Shown here: positions 9,470 through 20,759 of the stretch, one piece after another
How the letters are laid out: the number at the start of each line of letters is the position of its first letter
Position numbering within the stretch: the stretch's first letter is position 1
Assembly: GCA_963930655.1 (NCBI GenBank)
Contig: OZ005608.1
Span: 15,624,001-15,688,000 of the forward strand
Direction: 5' to 3'
Source of the DNA: Myrica gale
Lineage: Eukaryota; Streptophyta; Magnoliopsida; Fagales; Myricaceae
DNA: 64,000 bases
Program-made: the position numbers and the translations under genes
The notes under the pieces: model-generated
Databases searched by the model: none
What the model saw: the letters and a program-made list of their open reading frames with translations, nothing else
What the model was told of the DNA's origin: nothing

Positions 9470-12400
9470 GTGAGACCCCGAACTTTGCTTTTGCTATTTT
9501 TCTATGTATTAGCTTTTAAATTTAAATTATGGGGCCATATTTTTTGCCAATGTATGACCTAAGCTTTATGTTAAGGTACATTAACTAATATGAGATTTTA
9601 TTTTATAAATTTTTCCCTAAATAATTTTCTTTTCATTATGAAAGTTTTGTGCAAGTTTAATTTTATTTCCCTAAGAGTCGAAACTTGCAAGGTAAGTTTC
9701 TCTTATGGATTTATATTTTTCATTTGCCTAATATATTTCATAATCCATAAAATTAAATTATGATTAAAGATTTATATATATATTGGCCGAAAATAATTAA
9801 ATGGAAAAATCATGAATTTCCTTTAAGTATTTGAATATTTTTGTGTGTCATTAATAGGTGGCATATGTCATTATTATGTGGCCTAAATTAGTAGTTTGAA
9901 TTATCATTAGGAATATTAGATGATAAGCTACTAGGCATATGATAAGTTTTAAGAGAGTTTTAAAATGATAAGCACACTTGCTTATCATAGTGATAAGCTA
10001 GCATAATGATAAGCTAGAGAACCTTTTATGTAATAAGTTATTGTGGCTATCGTAGAGATAGGCTAGAACCATTATCTTAAGATAAGTTGTTATGCTTATG
10101 AGATGATAAGCTATGTAATTGAACTAGATAAACTAGAGTGCTTATAGGAGATAAGTTAGGTGACAAAAGTAACTAAGTTGAAAGTTGGTTGTGAGAGTAA
10201 CTAGAAAGTTAGTTGTGAGAGTAACTAAACTAGTTGAGTTGTAACCAAACATCATAAATGAACTAAACAAGAGGCAAACCAAGAAGATACAAGGCCATTT
10301 ACATGAAGATGCAAGGAGTGAAAAGCCATAGAGTGGTGATCCCATGTGAAGAGAGATGGAGGGCAATTAAGTGACAAGACAAGACAAGGAAGAGAAATGA
10401 GAGAAAAAACAATGGGAGAAGGAGGAATTCACGTGGGAGACATGGCTTGAGGAGATAAGGGAAGAGGTGAGAGAAAATGAGGAGAAAAAGAGAAGAGAAA
10501 AGACCATGTATGTTCGTCCAAACTCACCCAAGTTCACCCATCTTCCCCTCGTCATTTTCAACATGTCATTGTCCTTGTCATTGCCATAAGTTCACCTTGG
10601 GAGACTCAATTGCTTCAAGTGAACTCCCCCTCATACTTAGCAATTCAATTTCATTCTTCATTTGCTTCTCTTGGCCGAATATCACCCTCCCATTTCAACT
10701 CTCTCTCTTTTCCTCTCTTGGCCGAACCTTTCCCTTAAGCTCAAGCCTTGTTCTTTTCTTCTTGCAACCAAATCATTCCTCTAAATTCTTAGTTGGTTTC
10801 CTTTCCTTGAGGTGACTGAATCTTCCCTTTGAACAACTCAATTCTTCTCTTGGAAATTGTATTCACTTAGCCACTTTTCCCTTGTTGAAATTTAACTCAC
10901 TTCCTTAGAGCTAAATCATTTCAAGTTTACCTTGTTTCTCCCCACCATAAAACCTATCTTAGCACCTTATATCAAGCTTGGAACCATTCCAAAAGGGTGA
11001 ACCGAAAGTTTGGGTGAAGGAAGGATCTTGGTGAAAATCGGGTGACTAGTGGAAGGTAGAGGTAGGCTTGATTTCACATGATGTTTTTGCTTAAGTTCTT
11101 ATTATGCTAGGTATTTTATTATGCTAGGTACTCAAGGCTTGTGTTCAATCATCAAGGTAAGGCCAAAAAAAATGGGGTTGTTAGTTCTAAGTATGATGTT
11201 GGCCGAATGTCCCTTGGTTGGATCTTGAGTTGGTGTTTTGATTTTTGTTAGATCTTGAGTTTAGAAGACCAACCCTAAGTTATAATGTTAGATCTAGCTA
11301 TATGAGCATGAGATCCGAACTTAAATGTTAGAAAAATGTTAAAGGATGAACAATGCATGCTAGTGTGGTCTTAAAATGCAAAAAGGAATGCATGCTGCAA
11401 GTTTTGACATGAAGGGTTGTGTTGGATGGTGTTGGCCGAATTTTATAGGTGTTGGATCTTCAAATATAATTTTGTTAAGTGTCAAATTGATGAATGGCCA
11501 TGATATGTGTAAAGTTTGGTGAAAACATGCATATACGCTAGTCTTGGAATGTAGTAGATTGCATGCAAATCGAAAATAACTAAGGAAAACCTAATCATTC
11601 TATGAATATGTGTGTTGGCCGAATATGATATTGTGATAGATCTTGAAATTATTTTGTGAGTTGTAGATCCTAGGTTGTGAATCTGAAAATGGAAGATGGG
11701 ATCACCATTGGAGAAGAAAACTCAGACAAGGAATGCTTAAAATGGAACATGGCCGAATGACCTAATAAGTGAAACCCTAATAGCAACCCTATACAATAAG
11801 ATTATATTTACTTGTGATGGATAAATAAAATTAGGGTTATGACCAAATTGATTAAAGGATTTAAGCTTAAGTTCAAATCATAAAACACGCCATACAAGTA
11901 AGAGAAAAACAAGGATAATAGGCTTAAAGGTTCGGGTTAAAAGGATTAGCAAGGCCTTGTGAGGTTAAGCATGGATTAAGGATTTAATTAGAGTGATTAA
12001 GTTTTGGCCGAAATCTATTAGATGCAAGTGAAGTATAATTGTAATGATATGAATAACAAGAGAACCTTGATCACATGAGGAGAAAATATAAAAACTCTAA
12101 TCAAGGTTAATGTCTCGGGTTGCACAGAGATCTAATGTCCAAGCCAAGAGTTAATTATGATTAAGGTTAGTGATTCATTAATGTAAAGATTTAATTGAAT
12201 ACATGAAATAAAAGAAAGATCGGGATTTAATCCTAAATCAATTAGTTTGTTGGTTAGAGTCCTAAATGTGAATAGAAATATATTGCAATAGAATTAAGTA
12301 ATTAAATAACCTAAGTTTAATAAGTAGAAAGTAAAAGATTAAATAAGATATTAAGCGATTAAAAGAATTAAGGCAATGTATAAATCTATGATATCGAAGT

Positions 12401-13830
12401 AAATATATATAGTTGCTGTTTGAAACCGTTGCGATGGACGGGGAGTTAAAGGTTAAGAGGTGAACAAGAGGTTCAATTGGACTAAGAGAAATTCAGCAAC
12501 TATATTATATCGATAAGATTAAGTTAAGTACTTAATTATCACTATTCATTCCTTAGTGGATTTCATGATAGGTTTCCTCGAATAGTTCATAGAACCGAAG
12601 CGTGTTGATATAATTTCACGTATACTCAGCATATTGAGAATCGAACCTATTCCTTGTAGTCAAAGAGACAAGTGAGAACCGAGAAGGTTGCAAGGAGTAC
12701 TGTAAGTGAATTCTAACCCGATTTGGAAAACTAGAATGATACACTGCATGTTTTATTGTGCATGTCAAAGTATTTTAATACAAGTGACATGTATTGTGCA
12801 CAAAGAATGTTTCAAGTACGCATGATGTTTCGAACATGTCATAGCATGATCATTTGCATGAACAACGTTTTGATGCAAATGAAATTACAATGTTTTCAAG
12901 TGTGGTATGGCATGTTCATTGCATAGAAACATGAAAAGTTGTTTTATGCGAATGAAAAGAGTATGTATGTTATGAGACTTGATTTGGGGTTTTGGTCGGA
13001 TCCGTACCAAGTTAAGTGAGGTTCATCATCCATACCGAGGAACGTTGATCGAGAAGGATGGATGGATGAAACCTAGGACGCCCATACCGAGGGACGTTGA
13101 TCGAGAAGGTTGGGTAAGTCCTTGAGGTATGTACAATCACATCGAGGAACGTTGCTCGAGAAGGTGTGGCACCTCCAAGGGTCGTGTCTAGCCATCAGGC
13201 CTGGGGCCACTTCAAGGGCTAGCTCGACCAGATGAAATGTCTCCAAATGTAAGGGAGACGGTTCCGATGGGAACGCACAACCCGGACTCCAGGGGTTAAA
13301 TGGAGCGTAAGTAGCCCACATGAATGAATGAATGATTTTCAAGGGCTAGGGGTCAATTTCAAGAACAAGTTATGAAAGAAATATTTTCAAGGGCCTGGGG
13401 CCAATTTCGAGATTTGAAATGTATTTGAAAGCGCTAAGAGTGGCAAGAGATTTTAGTGCATGACATGTGCATCACGGAGCATGCATATGCATCATGGTTT
13501 ATGCACTAACTCATGATTTCCAGTTATGCATTTCTTCTCTTATCGCTACAGTGCATTGAAGTAAGTATGTTTTAAAGTCATGTTTTATCAAAGCTCATGT
13601 TTCAAACTGATGTTCCTTACTGGTCTTTCGACTCATAGTTTTTAATTGTATCATTCCAGATCCACAAGAAAATTGGGAAGCAGAGGATTATCTCACGTAG
13701 AAATCCTAGAAGTTTGTGAGTCGGAGTCGGAGTCGGTAAACTCCGAGTGAGCACTAGTGAAATCATGGTTTGGAAGCATGAACTTGAAACCGAAAGCATG
13801 CACTTGAACTTAAATTCATACGCATGTGGA
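9469..13830 (+). mobile_element. Long LTR of the Tekay/Del-like type (LTR-1), 3'-truncated
   Basis: Begins TGTGAGACCCCGAA and runs 4.3 kb without any transposon protein. The same landmarks occur in the same order as in the bounded solo LTR at 38535-42255: many TTGGCCGAA motifs, a block ending in GACACACTGCAT-like sequence, a minisatellite of ACCGAGG-ACGTTGATCGAGAAGG units (13030-13170), GGGAACGCACAACCC-GACTCCAGGGGTTAAATGGAGCG, and ATTGTATCATTCCAGAT near 13640. It should end in about 300 more bases with a GGGGCGTGACA-like terminus, but instead meets an inverted LTR near 13830. Long non-coding LTRs of 2.5-4.5 kb are known for Tekay/Del chromoviruses; that assignment is inference. Confidence 0.7.
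13030..13175 (+). repeat. LTR minisatellite, three units of about 50 bp (LTR-1)
   Basis: Three units with the core CCGAGGAACGTTGATCGAGAAGG start near 13035, 13085 and 13140, spaced about 50 bp. Equivalent arrays lie at the same relative place in the LTRs at 13831-16097 and 38535-42255. Confidence 0.75.
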
Positions 13831-14064
13831 CATAAGGTAATTCATGTATGATCATTAATTGTAATGCACATGTATGCTTCATGTTTACATATGCACATGC
13901 ACTTTCTCTCGAAACCGACACTTATTCTTGTAACTTTTACTTTTGGAAAATCATTCCAATTATTAACTGATGGGCTACTTGCCCGCTATTTACCCCTGAC
14001 ATCAGGGTTGTGCGTTCCCGTTGGAACCGTCCCCTATTTCCCTTGGGGACCCTACATATGGTCG

Positions 14065-14260
14065 AGCTAGCACACCTTCTCGCATTCGTCCTTCAGTGGC
14101 TAGACACGATCCTCGGAGGTTCACACCTTCTTGCAAGCATCCTTCAGTGTGATTGCACAACCTCCTGGGCTACCCATCCTTCTTGCAAGCATCCTTCGGT
14201 ATGGGTGCCCTAGGTGACATCCACCCTTCACATAAACGTCCTTCAGTATGGATGCACCTT
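14065..14260 (-). repeat. LTR minisatellite, four units (LTR-2)
   Basis: Four inverted units carry CTTC-GTCCTTC or CTTGCAAGCATCCTTC cores at about 14080, 14130, 14180 and 14235. They correspond to the arrays at 13030 and 41480. Confidence 0.7.
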
Positions 14261-14774
14261 CTTAACTTGGTACGGTACCGACCGACTTGGGTTCATTAAC
14301 TAACTTGTCATAAAACTTGTCGTAAAGTATCATAAAAATGGTACTTTCATTTGCATAGAATTTCTCCTTTCTCATGAGGAAAATGAATGCAAATGATCAT
14401 GTTGTGTTCATGTCGTGCTTGATAATGTCATGCTTGGTATGCTTATTCATAAATACTTTCATGCTGTGTATCATTCCATTTTTGAAAAGCGTAAGTTTCT
14501 ACTTACTATTTTCACTTACCTCTGTTCCCTTGAGCGCTTGACTGCACTTTGCCTACAATTGGGTCATACTTGAGTTATTCAAGGATTCACTAGACGTATG
14601 GAGTAAACACTCAATAGCTCCTACTTCGTCATACAAAAATATCAATAGTCTTGACCTCTAGTTGGTCATCTTACACCACAAGGCATTTTCTTAAGTGAAA
14701 AACCTAGTATGGTCTCCTAATAGGTCAATGGGAAACTTAGAAACTTAGGAAAAATTTTGTGAAATCCAAAGAAG

Positions 14775-14997
14775 CCGGTCGAGCGCCGGTCGAGCGCTCG
14801 TCGAGCGCTAAGCCTCTGTAAAGAAAATGTGAAGGGACGCTCGAGCGTTGGTCGAGCGTTAGTCGAGCGCTAAGCCTCTGTGGAATTGTTCGAAGGACGC
14901 TCGAGCACTGGTCGAGCATCGGTCGAGAGGGAAGTTACTGCACCAAAAATTCTTGAAGGTGCTCGAGCGCCTGTCGAGCGCCTGTCGAGCGCCTGTC
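14775..14997 (-). repeat. GTCGAGCG-rich tandem repeat
   Basis: About four units of 60-75 bp, each with two or three copies of GGTCGAGCG or GTCGAGCGC, followed by AAGCCTCTGT in two of them. It lies inside LTR-2. A similar CGCTCGAGCG array lies at 62260-62420. Confidence 0.8.
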
Positions 14998-15475
14998 CAT
15001 AATTCAGACACAACACACACAGAATACATCCAACACACACGAAATTTTGCCCCAAATGCTCTCCTCATATAACCTCATTTCCAGACTTCTATTTTACACA
15101 TACAACTCAAAACTTCCAACCAAAACCATGAACTCATCCTACAACCAAAAGCCATTGCATCTATTCCACTTCTTTTGATCCTATTATCAAACACCTAGTA
15201 TGCAAGTTGGTTTTTCCTTTGTACATAAATCTCCAGATCTGGCCACATCTCCATGGTTTCCTATACAACCCATACTACTCTTTAAAACTTGCTAAATCTA
15301 CACTATCTTTAAGAAAACATGTATAGATCTACATCATACTCTCATGAACACAAGGAGAAACAACCTAGACAACTACCATCACAACAACAACCAACCATTA
15401 AAAAAAATGAAAACAAGAAGAGAGTGAGAGAGAGATGGCTTGGCCGGCCAACTACTCACCTTTTCTCTCTTCTCC

Positions 15476-15549
15476 TTCTTTCTTCTTCTTTCTCTTCTTC
15501 TTCTTCTCCTTCTTCTTCTTCTTCTTCTTCTTCTTCTTCTTCTCCTTCT
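15476..15549. repeat. (CTT)n microsatellite
   Basis: A CTT/CTC trinucleotide run of more than 60 bp within LTR-2, with (TTC) interruptions by CTCC. Confidence 0.9.
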
Positions 15550-16097
15550 TCGGTGGGTGCTAGGGCATTTTGATTTTGGGGGGAGGGGGAGAAGCTTATA
15601 CGGAAAGGGGGTTGGGGGAAAAGGAAAAAGGCAAAAATGCCCTTTTCCCCCCTAACTTCCCTTTTTAACCCTCAACTTTCCCCCTACTTCATTTTCTGCC
15701 CCTAAAGAACACATATTTTACTTTTCCTGCCACTCCACAATTCTAACCTTAATATATCTCCTCATTTCTTGATCCAAGGGTCCACATATTGTCACACATA
15801 AATCAAAATCAAAGCCTATATAAATTCCTCCAATTATTGTAACTCAAGGACATATTCAATTAATATAACACTTCAAGCTAATAAATCTCAACTGCTCAAT
15901 TTAACAAGGACGCAATCAATATATCAATTAAACTTCTAGCTTAAAACTCATAAAATGCTAGGAAGAAATTCCATCTAGACAAATCTTAGATAAATAAAAT
16001 CATTCATACATTTCTCCATAATACACCTTAATTAAAGTAATACATACTTAAAAGCTCATAAGCAATAAATTGATAGACTTAAATTCGGGGTCTCACA

Positions 16098-17228
16098 TTT
16101 GGACTCACCGTTGTTTGTTAAAATATTCCTTTAGCAGATGTCTGAGATTTATCTAGGTGAGTTCACCAAGGAAATTCAACAAGGCTTTATTACTTTGGAG
16201 CTGACATTTAGAGTCTATGTCATGTGATCTAGATATTCTGGTAGAGGGACGGGACAATAGATAGATTACACCGAACTCTGATAATTACTTCAACATCTCG
16301 GATTTGAATGATACTGATGACGAAGATTATAGATCTTCTGCTTTATGTTTCTCTTAATTTTTCCGCTGATGACTTATTACATTATACAGAATGTGTTCTT
16401 TTTTATAATAATTCGATATTAATAAAAGATTTTATTTATATTTTACTTAGAATCCTATTATTTTTAACGATTCTTCCGCTCGTAACCTCAATCTAATAAC
16501 AACGTCGATTACTGTAAGAGAATGTTTTACTGTCTTAACGGTCCACTGTTACAGTTTCCCACTGGCCAGGCGTGGCACGACTAGAAAACCAGATTATACG
16601 CTACAAAAGTAGTTATCAAATGAATTATAATTTATTGGGCGACACCGTCCATGGGTGTGTGTGTGTTTTTTTTGTCGGGTTAATAGAACATGGTATATAT
16701 TTAGCATGCAATTATGAATTGTACGGATAGTCCTTTAAATGACGTGTCGTGACTCCACTACTGTCCATCAGCGATAGAAACGTCACTGTCTTGACAGTTA
16801 TATATGATGTCGGGGACTGGTGAGTATAGAATAGAAGTACTTGTAGTAGTGGAGAGACCCCAGGTTATTTCGAATGGGACGCAATCGAGCGGAGGGAGAG
16901 GCCATGCATAAAGTTTCTTTTCCTTGAAACTGTGATTCACGTGACGATAATTGTATGCATTCATTTCAAGTTGGAAAGTGGATTTCCATAGCAAACTTTT
17001 CATGATTTCCCAAATCCCAAATGATTCGATGCCAAAACTTTGCTAACAGGTTCAACCATCAAATAGGACTGTATAAGCATTAACAGCGGCTGTAAATATT
17101 TCGTTCTTTTGCAGGTCATAATTATTTTCTATGTTGATTTGATCCAAGCACCGACTTTTCGCTAACGAAAAATGTGTTACTGTTAAGTTGAAGTACCAAA
17201 TTGAAAAAAAAATCACATGGATTATGGA
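16098..17228. other. AT-rich interval, no gene seen
   Basis: No coding frame with recognisable similarity. The block 16636-16790 (CACCGTCCATGGG, a GT run, AATAGAACATGGTAT, TTAGCATGCAATCATGAA-like, GACTCCACTA) is repeated with about 75-80% similarity at 17960-18165 on the same strand. Confidence 0.6.
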
Positions 17229-17478
17229 ATTAAATTAGAGATAAATGTAAAATTAGTCTATGTGTTATACGTAAAAATCGATTTAGTCCCTGTGATATTA
17301 AAAATATCGAGTTAGTCCCTGTGATTTTAGAAAGTGATAAAATCAGTCCCGGATGGAAGACCAATAACAAATGAAAATAGAATCACAGGGACTAAATCGA
17401 TGATTTTAATATCACAGGGACTAAAACAATTTTTGCGTATAGTACAGAGACTGATTTTGCATTTATCCCATTAAATTA
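17229..17478. mobile_element. Hairpin MITE with 9-bp target duplication (Mutator-like)
   Basis: The element proper is 17238-17469 (232 bp), flanked on both sides by ATTAAATTA (17229-17237 and 17470-17478). The two arms are inverted copies of about 90 bp: GAGATAAATGTAAAATTAGT on the left and its complement ending CATTTATCCC on the right, each with the phrase TTTAGTCCCTGTGAT repeated inside. A 9-bp duplication is the hallmark of Mutator-like elements. No coding capacity. Confidence 0.9.
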
Positions 17479-17959
17479 AGCTTTTTCAATTAAACCAGTT
17501 ACTCTAACTGAGCATTTTAACTGTTTACATAATTATTTGTCACTCTAAAACATCAAACAAATACAGAACATGGTATTTAATGAATTTTTTAAGAATTTTA
17601 TTTTGGAAGGACATTTTGATCATTTTACATGATTTTCTGTCGAATTTAACGCCTAATTTAGACGGATTAGAATTGATGATTTTCAAAAATTATGAGTCAA
17701 ATCGCCGAATTGATATTTATGTTATTTGATTTTTATTTATATGACTTTATCCAAAAGAAAAACAAAACCCACCTACCATTTTAGACGCCTTTACTGTGAA
17801 CCGTCTTCAGAATGCTTCTTATTTCCACCACAGAAGTAGAGAACAAAATTATATGCTTAAAAAAAATCTCCAATTGAAATGTGAATTCGAGAACGCTTTT
17901 TAGTCTTTTTAATCCTATTGTCACGCATTCAGAGTTAGACACAATCAATCCTTTTTTTT

Positions 17960-18165
17960 TTGACCCACCGACACGGTCCACGGGCATCTTTACAATATGT
18001 GTGCTTTCCTTTTGCTGGGTCCATAGAACATGGTATTTCCTTAGCATGTAATCATGAAGCATGGATATTCCTTTAAGTAATCAAGCATTAATCTTTGTTT
18101 TATTTATTTTATTTTATTTTCTTAAAAGTAATTAAGATGCTGACTCCACCAGTACTCTATTGGAC
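17960..18165 (+). repeat. Second copy of duplicated block (first at 16636-16790)
   Basis: Reads CACCGACACGGTCCACGGGC, a TGTGTGC run, CCATAGAACATGGTATTTCC, TTAGCATGTAATCATGAAGC, TTCCTTTAA and GACTCCACCA in the same order as 16636-16790. The two copies are 1.3 kb apart and the MITE lies between them. Confidence 0.7.
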
Positions 18166-18204
18166 TGATTCACAGATAATCTCACCTACAATCTATGTCA
18201 CTGT

Positions 18205-18760
18205 CGGACACCTTTTGGATTAAACCGAGGCACACGGCGTGGACCGTGTTGAGAAAAGGGCAAATATTTTCTATTCGCCCCGTGGGAAATAAGCAAATCC
18301 AAAATCTCCGAGAAATAATTACCTTTTATATTAGGCTTATAAAAGTATCTTTGTTGTTAATATAGACATTTATATAACAACAAAGGGTGGGTTTGTGTTG
18401 TAAAATTTTTGTATTGTTAAAATTTTTTGTATTGAATTTAGTGAAAAAGTGAAGAGAGATAATTTTTTATAGTGAAAAATTATGATTTGATAGGAAATAG
18501 ATTATATTATAATATTTTATTGGAGAGAGGTCCATTAACAACAAAGATACTTTTATAAGCCTAATATAAAAGTAATTATTCATGTATGGAATTACCCTCA
18601 AGTCCATTAACGGAGGCCAAGGTTATGTAATATCCCCTTCCATTTGAGACACCTTTTGGATTTAAAAAAGAAACAAAAGAAAGAGAGACACCTTTTGGAT
18701 TAAACCGTGGCACATGGCATGGACCGTGTGGAGCCAAGAGCATGTCATTTTCACGTGGAC
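18205..18760 (+). repeat. Triplicated motif GACACCTTTTGGATT with GGACCGTGT
   Basis: GACACCTTTTGGATTAAACCG is found at about 18207 and 18687 and a shorter form at about 18649; two are followed by a GGCAC-CGG-CATGGACCGTGT-like stretch. The MITE at 18314-18580 sits between copies. Confidence 0.7.
18314..18580. mobile_element. Hairpin MITE, 267 bp, with 47-bp inverted repeats
   Basis: The left arm 18314-18361 (AATAATTACCTTTTATATTA, then GGCTTATAAAAGTATC) is complementary to the right arm 18534-18580 with one missing base. The middle holds TTGTAAAATTTTTGTATTG and GTGAAAAAGTGAAGAGAG. No certain target duplication was found. A diverged relative of the middle section lies at 60843-60955. Confidence 0.85.
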
Positions 18761-19560
18761 CGTACGTGTGCAGCCAAAATTTTGGCACCCAAACACTTAC
18801 CCTACATTTGAGACAGCTTTTGGTTAGTGAGTTATCTTGGACTTGAATTCGAGCAAGGCCTTCCCTCCGGCCTCCACCAACCACAAAGGTGATGAACAAG
18901 CCAAAGTAGCAGTGGAAAACAAAAGCTCGGATATAAACAGGCCGGGATGCACACGGAGAAAGTAAGTTGAGAGAGCCCCATCACCATAAGGCTGAAGAAA
19001 CCGCGGTCTAGTACATGAAGAAGCTCACGAAAAGCAAACTTTACAACCAGATTATACGGTGATGCTAATACAGAGTTTTTGCGCTGTTCGAACTCATACA
19101 GTAAAGGACTGGGTCTGGTTGATTATTTCAAAGAGAGCAAACACATACAAGTCTTTTGTTCATTCCCATATCTTCTTTCTAGAGATTGTTTCTTAGACGA
19201 TGTTGATTCCACCACTCTCCACCAGAGGCAGCGGTCCTAATGATGACGGAAAAGAGGCTGCTTTGTCAAAGCACCACAGTCCCAGTACACTAGTGGTTCC
19301 CCAATTTTGCTCACGCGGTGACCAAAAACCTATGGCCACGTCATTTTTCATGATCTATTACAACTTGGAGCTGGTTCTGTCTACTGCATTAGCAAACACT
19401 ATGATTATAAATCTTAATTTGACAGCTGCATTAATGGCTTAGATTTAAAAATTTGACAAAAAATTAATTTTTCCAACAATAAATGGGGACTTTAATTCAA
19501 TTTTGTGCTAGAACATTTTGTGCTTTCTCAAACTTGTATTATATTTGGCCCTCCTGGGGC
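18581..19560. other. Interval without a supported gene
   Basis: Contains the repeated GACACCTTTTGG motifs at the left and otherwise unique AT-rich DNA. The frame at 19200-19442 has no recognisable similarity and is not supported. Confidence 0.5.
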
Positions 19561-20075
19561 AAATCTTGGCTTTGTCCCTGGAAGGTGAGATATTTCCTGT
19601 TATATAGGTTACTTTCACCGATGATCATACGAACTCTTGGAGCTTGGACAAGGTTGTAAGTTGTACTGGGATTTCTCCAACTAGCTGGTTGTAAGTAACC
19701 ATGCTGGAGAGGATGTTGGTGCGACTGGATATATTGCTAGGAAATTGGCCGCTGATACTATTGTTTTCCAATCGACAAATTTTGAGTCTATGCAAACGTC
19801 CCACTTCTGGAGGGATTGCATGAATAAAGCCATTGTTTGCGAGGATTAGTAGCCTGAGGAAACTCAAGTTTCCTACATGTGATGAGATGCAGCCCACCAG
19901 AATTTGGGATTGCAGGTCCAACTTTGTGACCCTCTGGCGACGACTGCATGAAACCCCGAGTGGGTCGACCAGTGTTATCTTAGCCTTGAAGTCAAGCAAG
20001 GCTAATCGGTCTGTCTGGGAGGTCCCCCAACCCCCACCCACACCACCGTCCGGGGTAACAAGCTTCTCAATCTAA
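19560..20075 (-). pseudogene. LRR receptor-like kinase N-terminal fragment
   Basis: A - strand fragment of a leucine-rich-repeat receptor kinase of the EFR/Xa21-like (At3g47570) type. It reads TDRLALLDFKAKI, DPLGV, then RRQRVTKLDLQSQILVGCIS, VGNLSFLRLLILANN, IPPEVGRLHRL, NNSISGQFPSNIS and YNQLVGEIP, i.e. the N-terminal cap followed by about four LRRs. The usual SSWN...C..WGVTC segment between DPLGV and RR is deleted. Reading breaks near 19625 and only faint LRR traces follow. There is no transmembrane or kinase domain, so it is a dead gene fragment. Full-length family members perceive peptides or elicitors at the plasma membrane. Confidence 0.8.
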
Positions 20076-20759
20076 ATAAACTGATATCCACTCCTTACTG
20101 GCCCCCTTTTCCGATGACGGGAGCAGCTCCGGCCACTCCCGCCTCCCTCTTCTTTTTCGTTCTGCTCTCAAGTGTTTGAATCTCTCAATAAATCTCCTCC
20201 CTCGACTCCTTTTTAGGGGTTTTTTTCAGGCGAAGTTCAAGTTCAGATCTCGGTTTTTTAGGAGGTCTTTGGCAGCCACAACCGGTATGGATGGCTTCAC
20301 CATCCTCAGACGCTTTCATCTGTCCAAGCCCGGAGCCAAGATGACAGCGCGTGCGACCCCATGCGCGTGCAGGGATCTCACGTGCCCACACCCTTTCCTT
20401 CCAGATCCCTGTTTCGGTGGTGGTTTCTGGCATGCACACGCCGCGGGGTTGGATTCTGCACATCTGGGAGGGTTCTGTCTGTGGCAGCCGGGCACCGGCC
20501 GACCGGCGCATGGGGGCCCACACGCGTTAGAAGACGATGTGCATCTCACCTGCTCGGATTTTTTCCCTTCTGGACGGTTCCTCTCCTCCTCTAGCTGGTT
20601 CTGCCGCTCCCCTTCGCCATCGACTTTCCTTTTTTATGTTGGTCATTTCAGCTTACTGCTCTCATTCAACTTTATCTATAGTGAGACACACTCTATACAA
20701 TCTCTCATCAACGTATACCTCGAAAGCATATTAAACCTAGTTTCCAAATAATGTATCAA
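20076..20759. other. GC-richer interval, no supported gene
   Basis: 20100-20620 is richer in G and C than its surroundings and is open on both strands (a + strand frame runs 20176-20751), but the translations are low-similarity and arginine/proline rich and match no family I recognise. It may be an untranslated or 5' part of a retroelement. Confidence 0.35.

Larger units (their letters stand above)
13831..16097 (-). mobile_element. Inverted long LTR (LTR-2), 3'-truncated
   Basis: On the - strand it begins TGTGAGACCCCGAA at 16097 and proceeds leftwards to the same 3' landmarks as LTR-1: GGTCGGTACCGTACC at about 14280, four CCGAAGGACG-type minisatellite units (14240-14070) and GGAACGCACAACCCTGA at 14010. 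Its 5' half is unrelated in sequence to that of LTR-1 except for the 14-bp terminus. It meets LTR-1 tail to tail near 13830, so the unit 9469-16097 has two outward-facing U3 ends and no internal coding region. The exact junction is uncertain. Confidence 0.65.

Noticed and set aside
15319-15655. Serine- or leucine-rich frames over the (CTT)n tract
   Set aside because: Pure translation of a microsatellite within an LTR.
9463-16107. GACTCA as a firm target duplication of the inverted LTR pair
   Set aside because: The right copy is separated from the element end by four bases (TTTG), and 16098 onward does not continue the gag sequence, so the repeat may be chance.
20176-20751. 191-codon + strand frame and overlapping - strand frames in the GC-richer block
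   Set aside because: Open on several frames at once because of composition. The products are Arg/Pro/Cys rich without any domain pattern.
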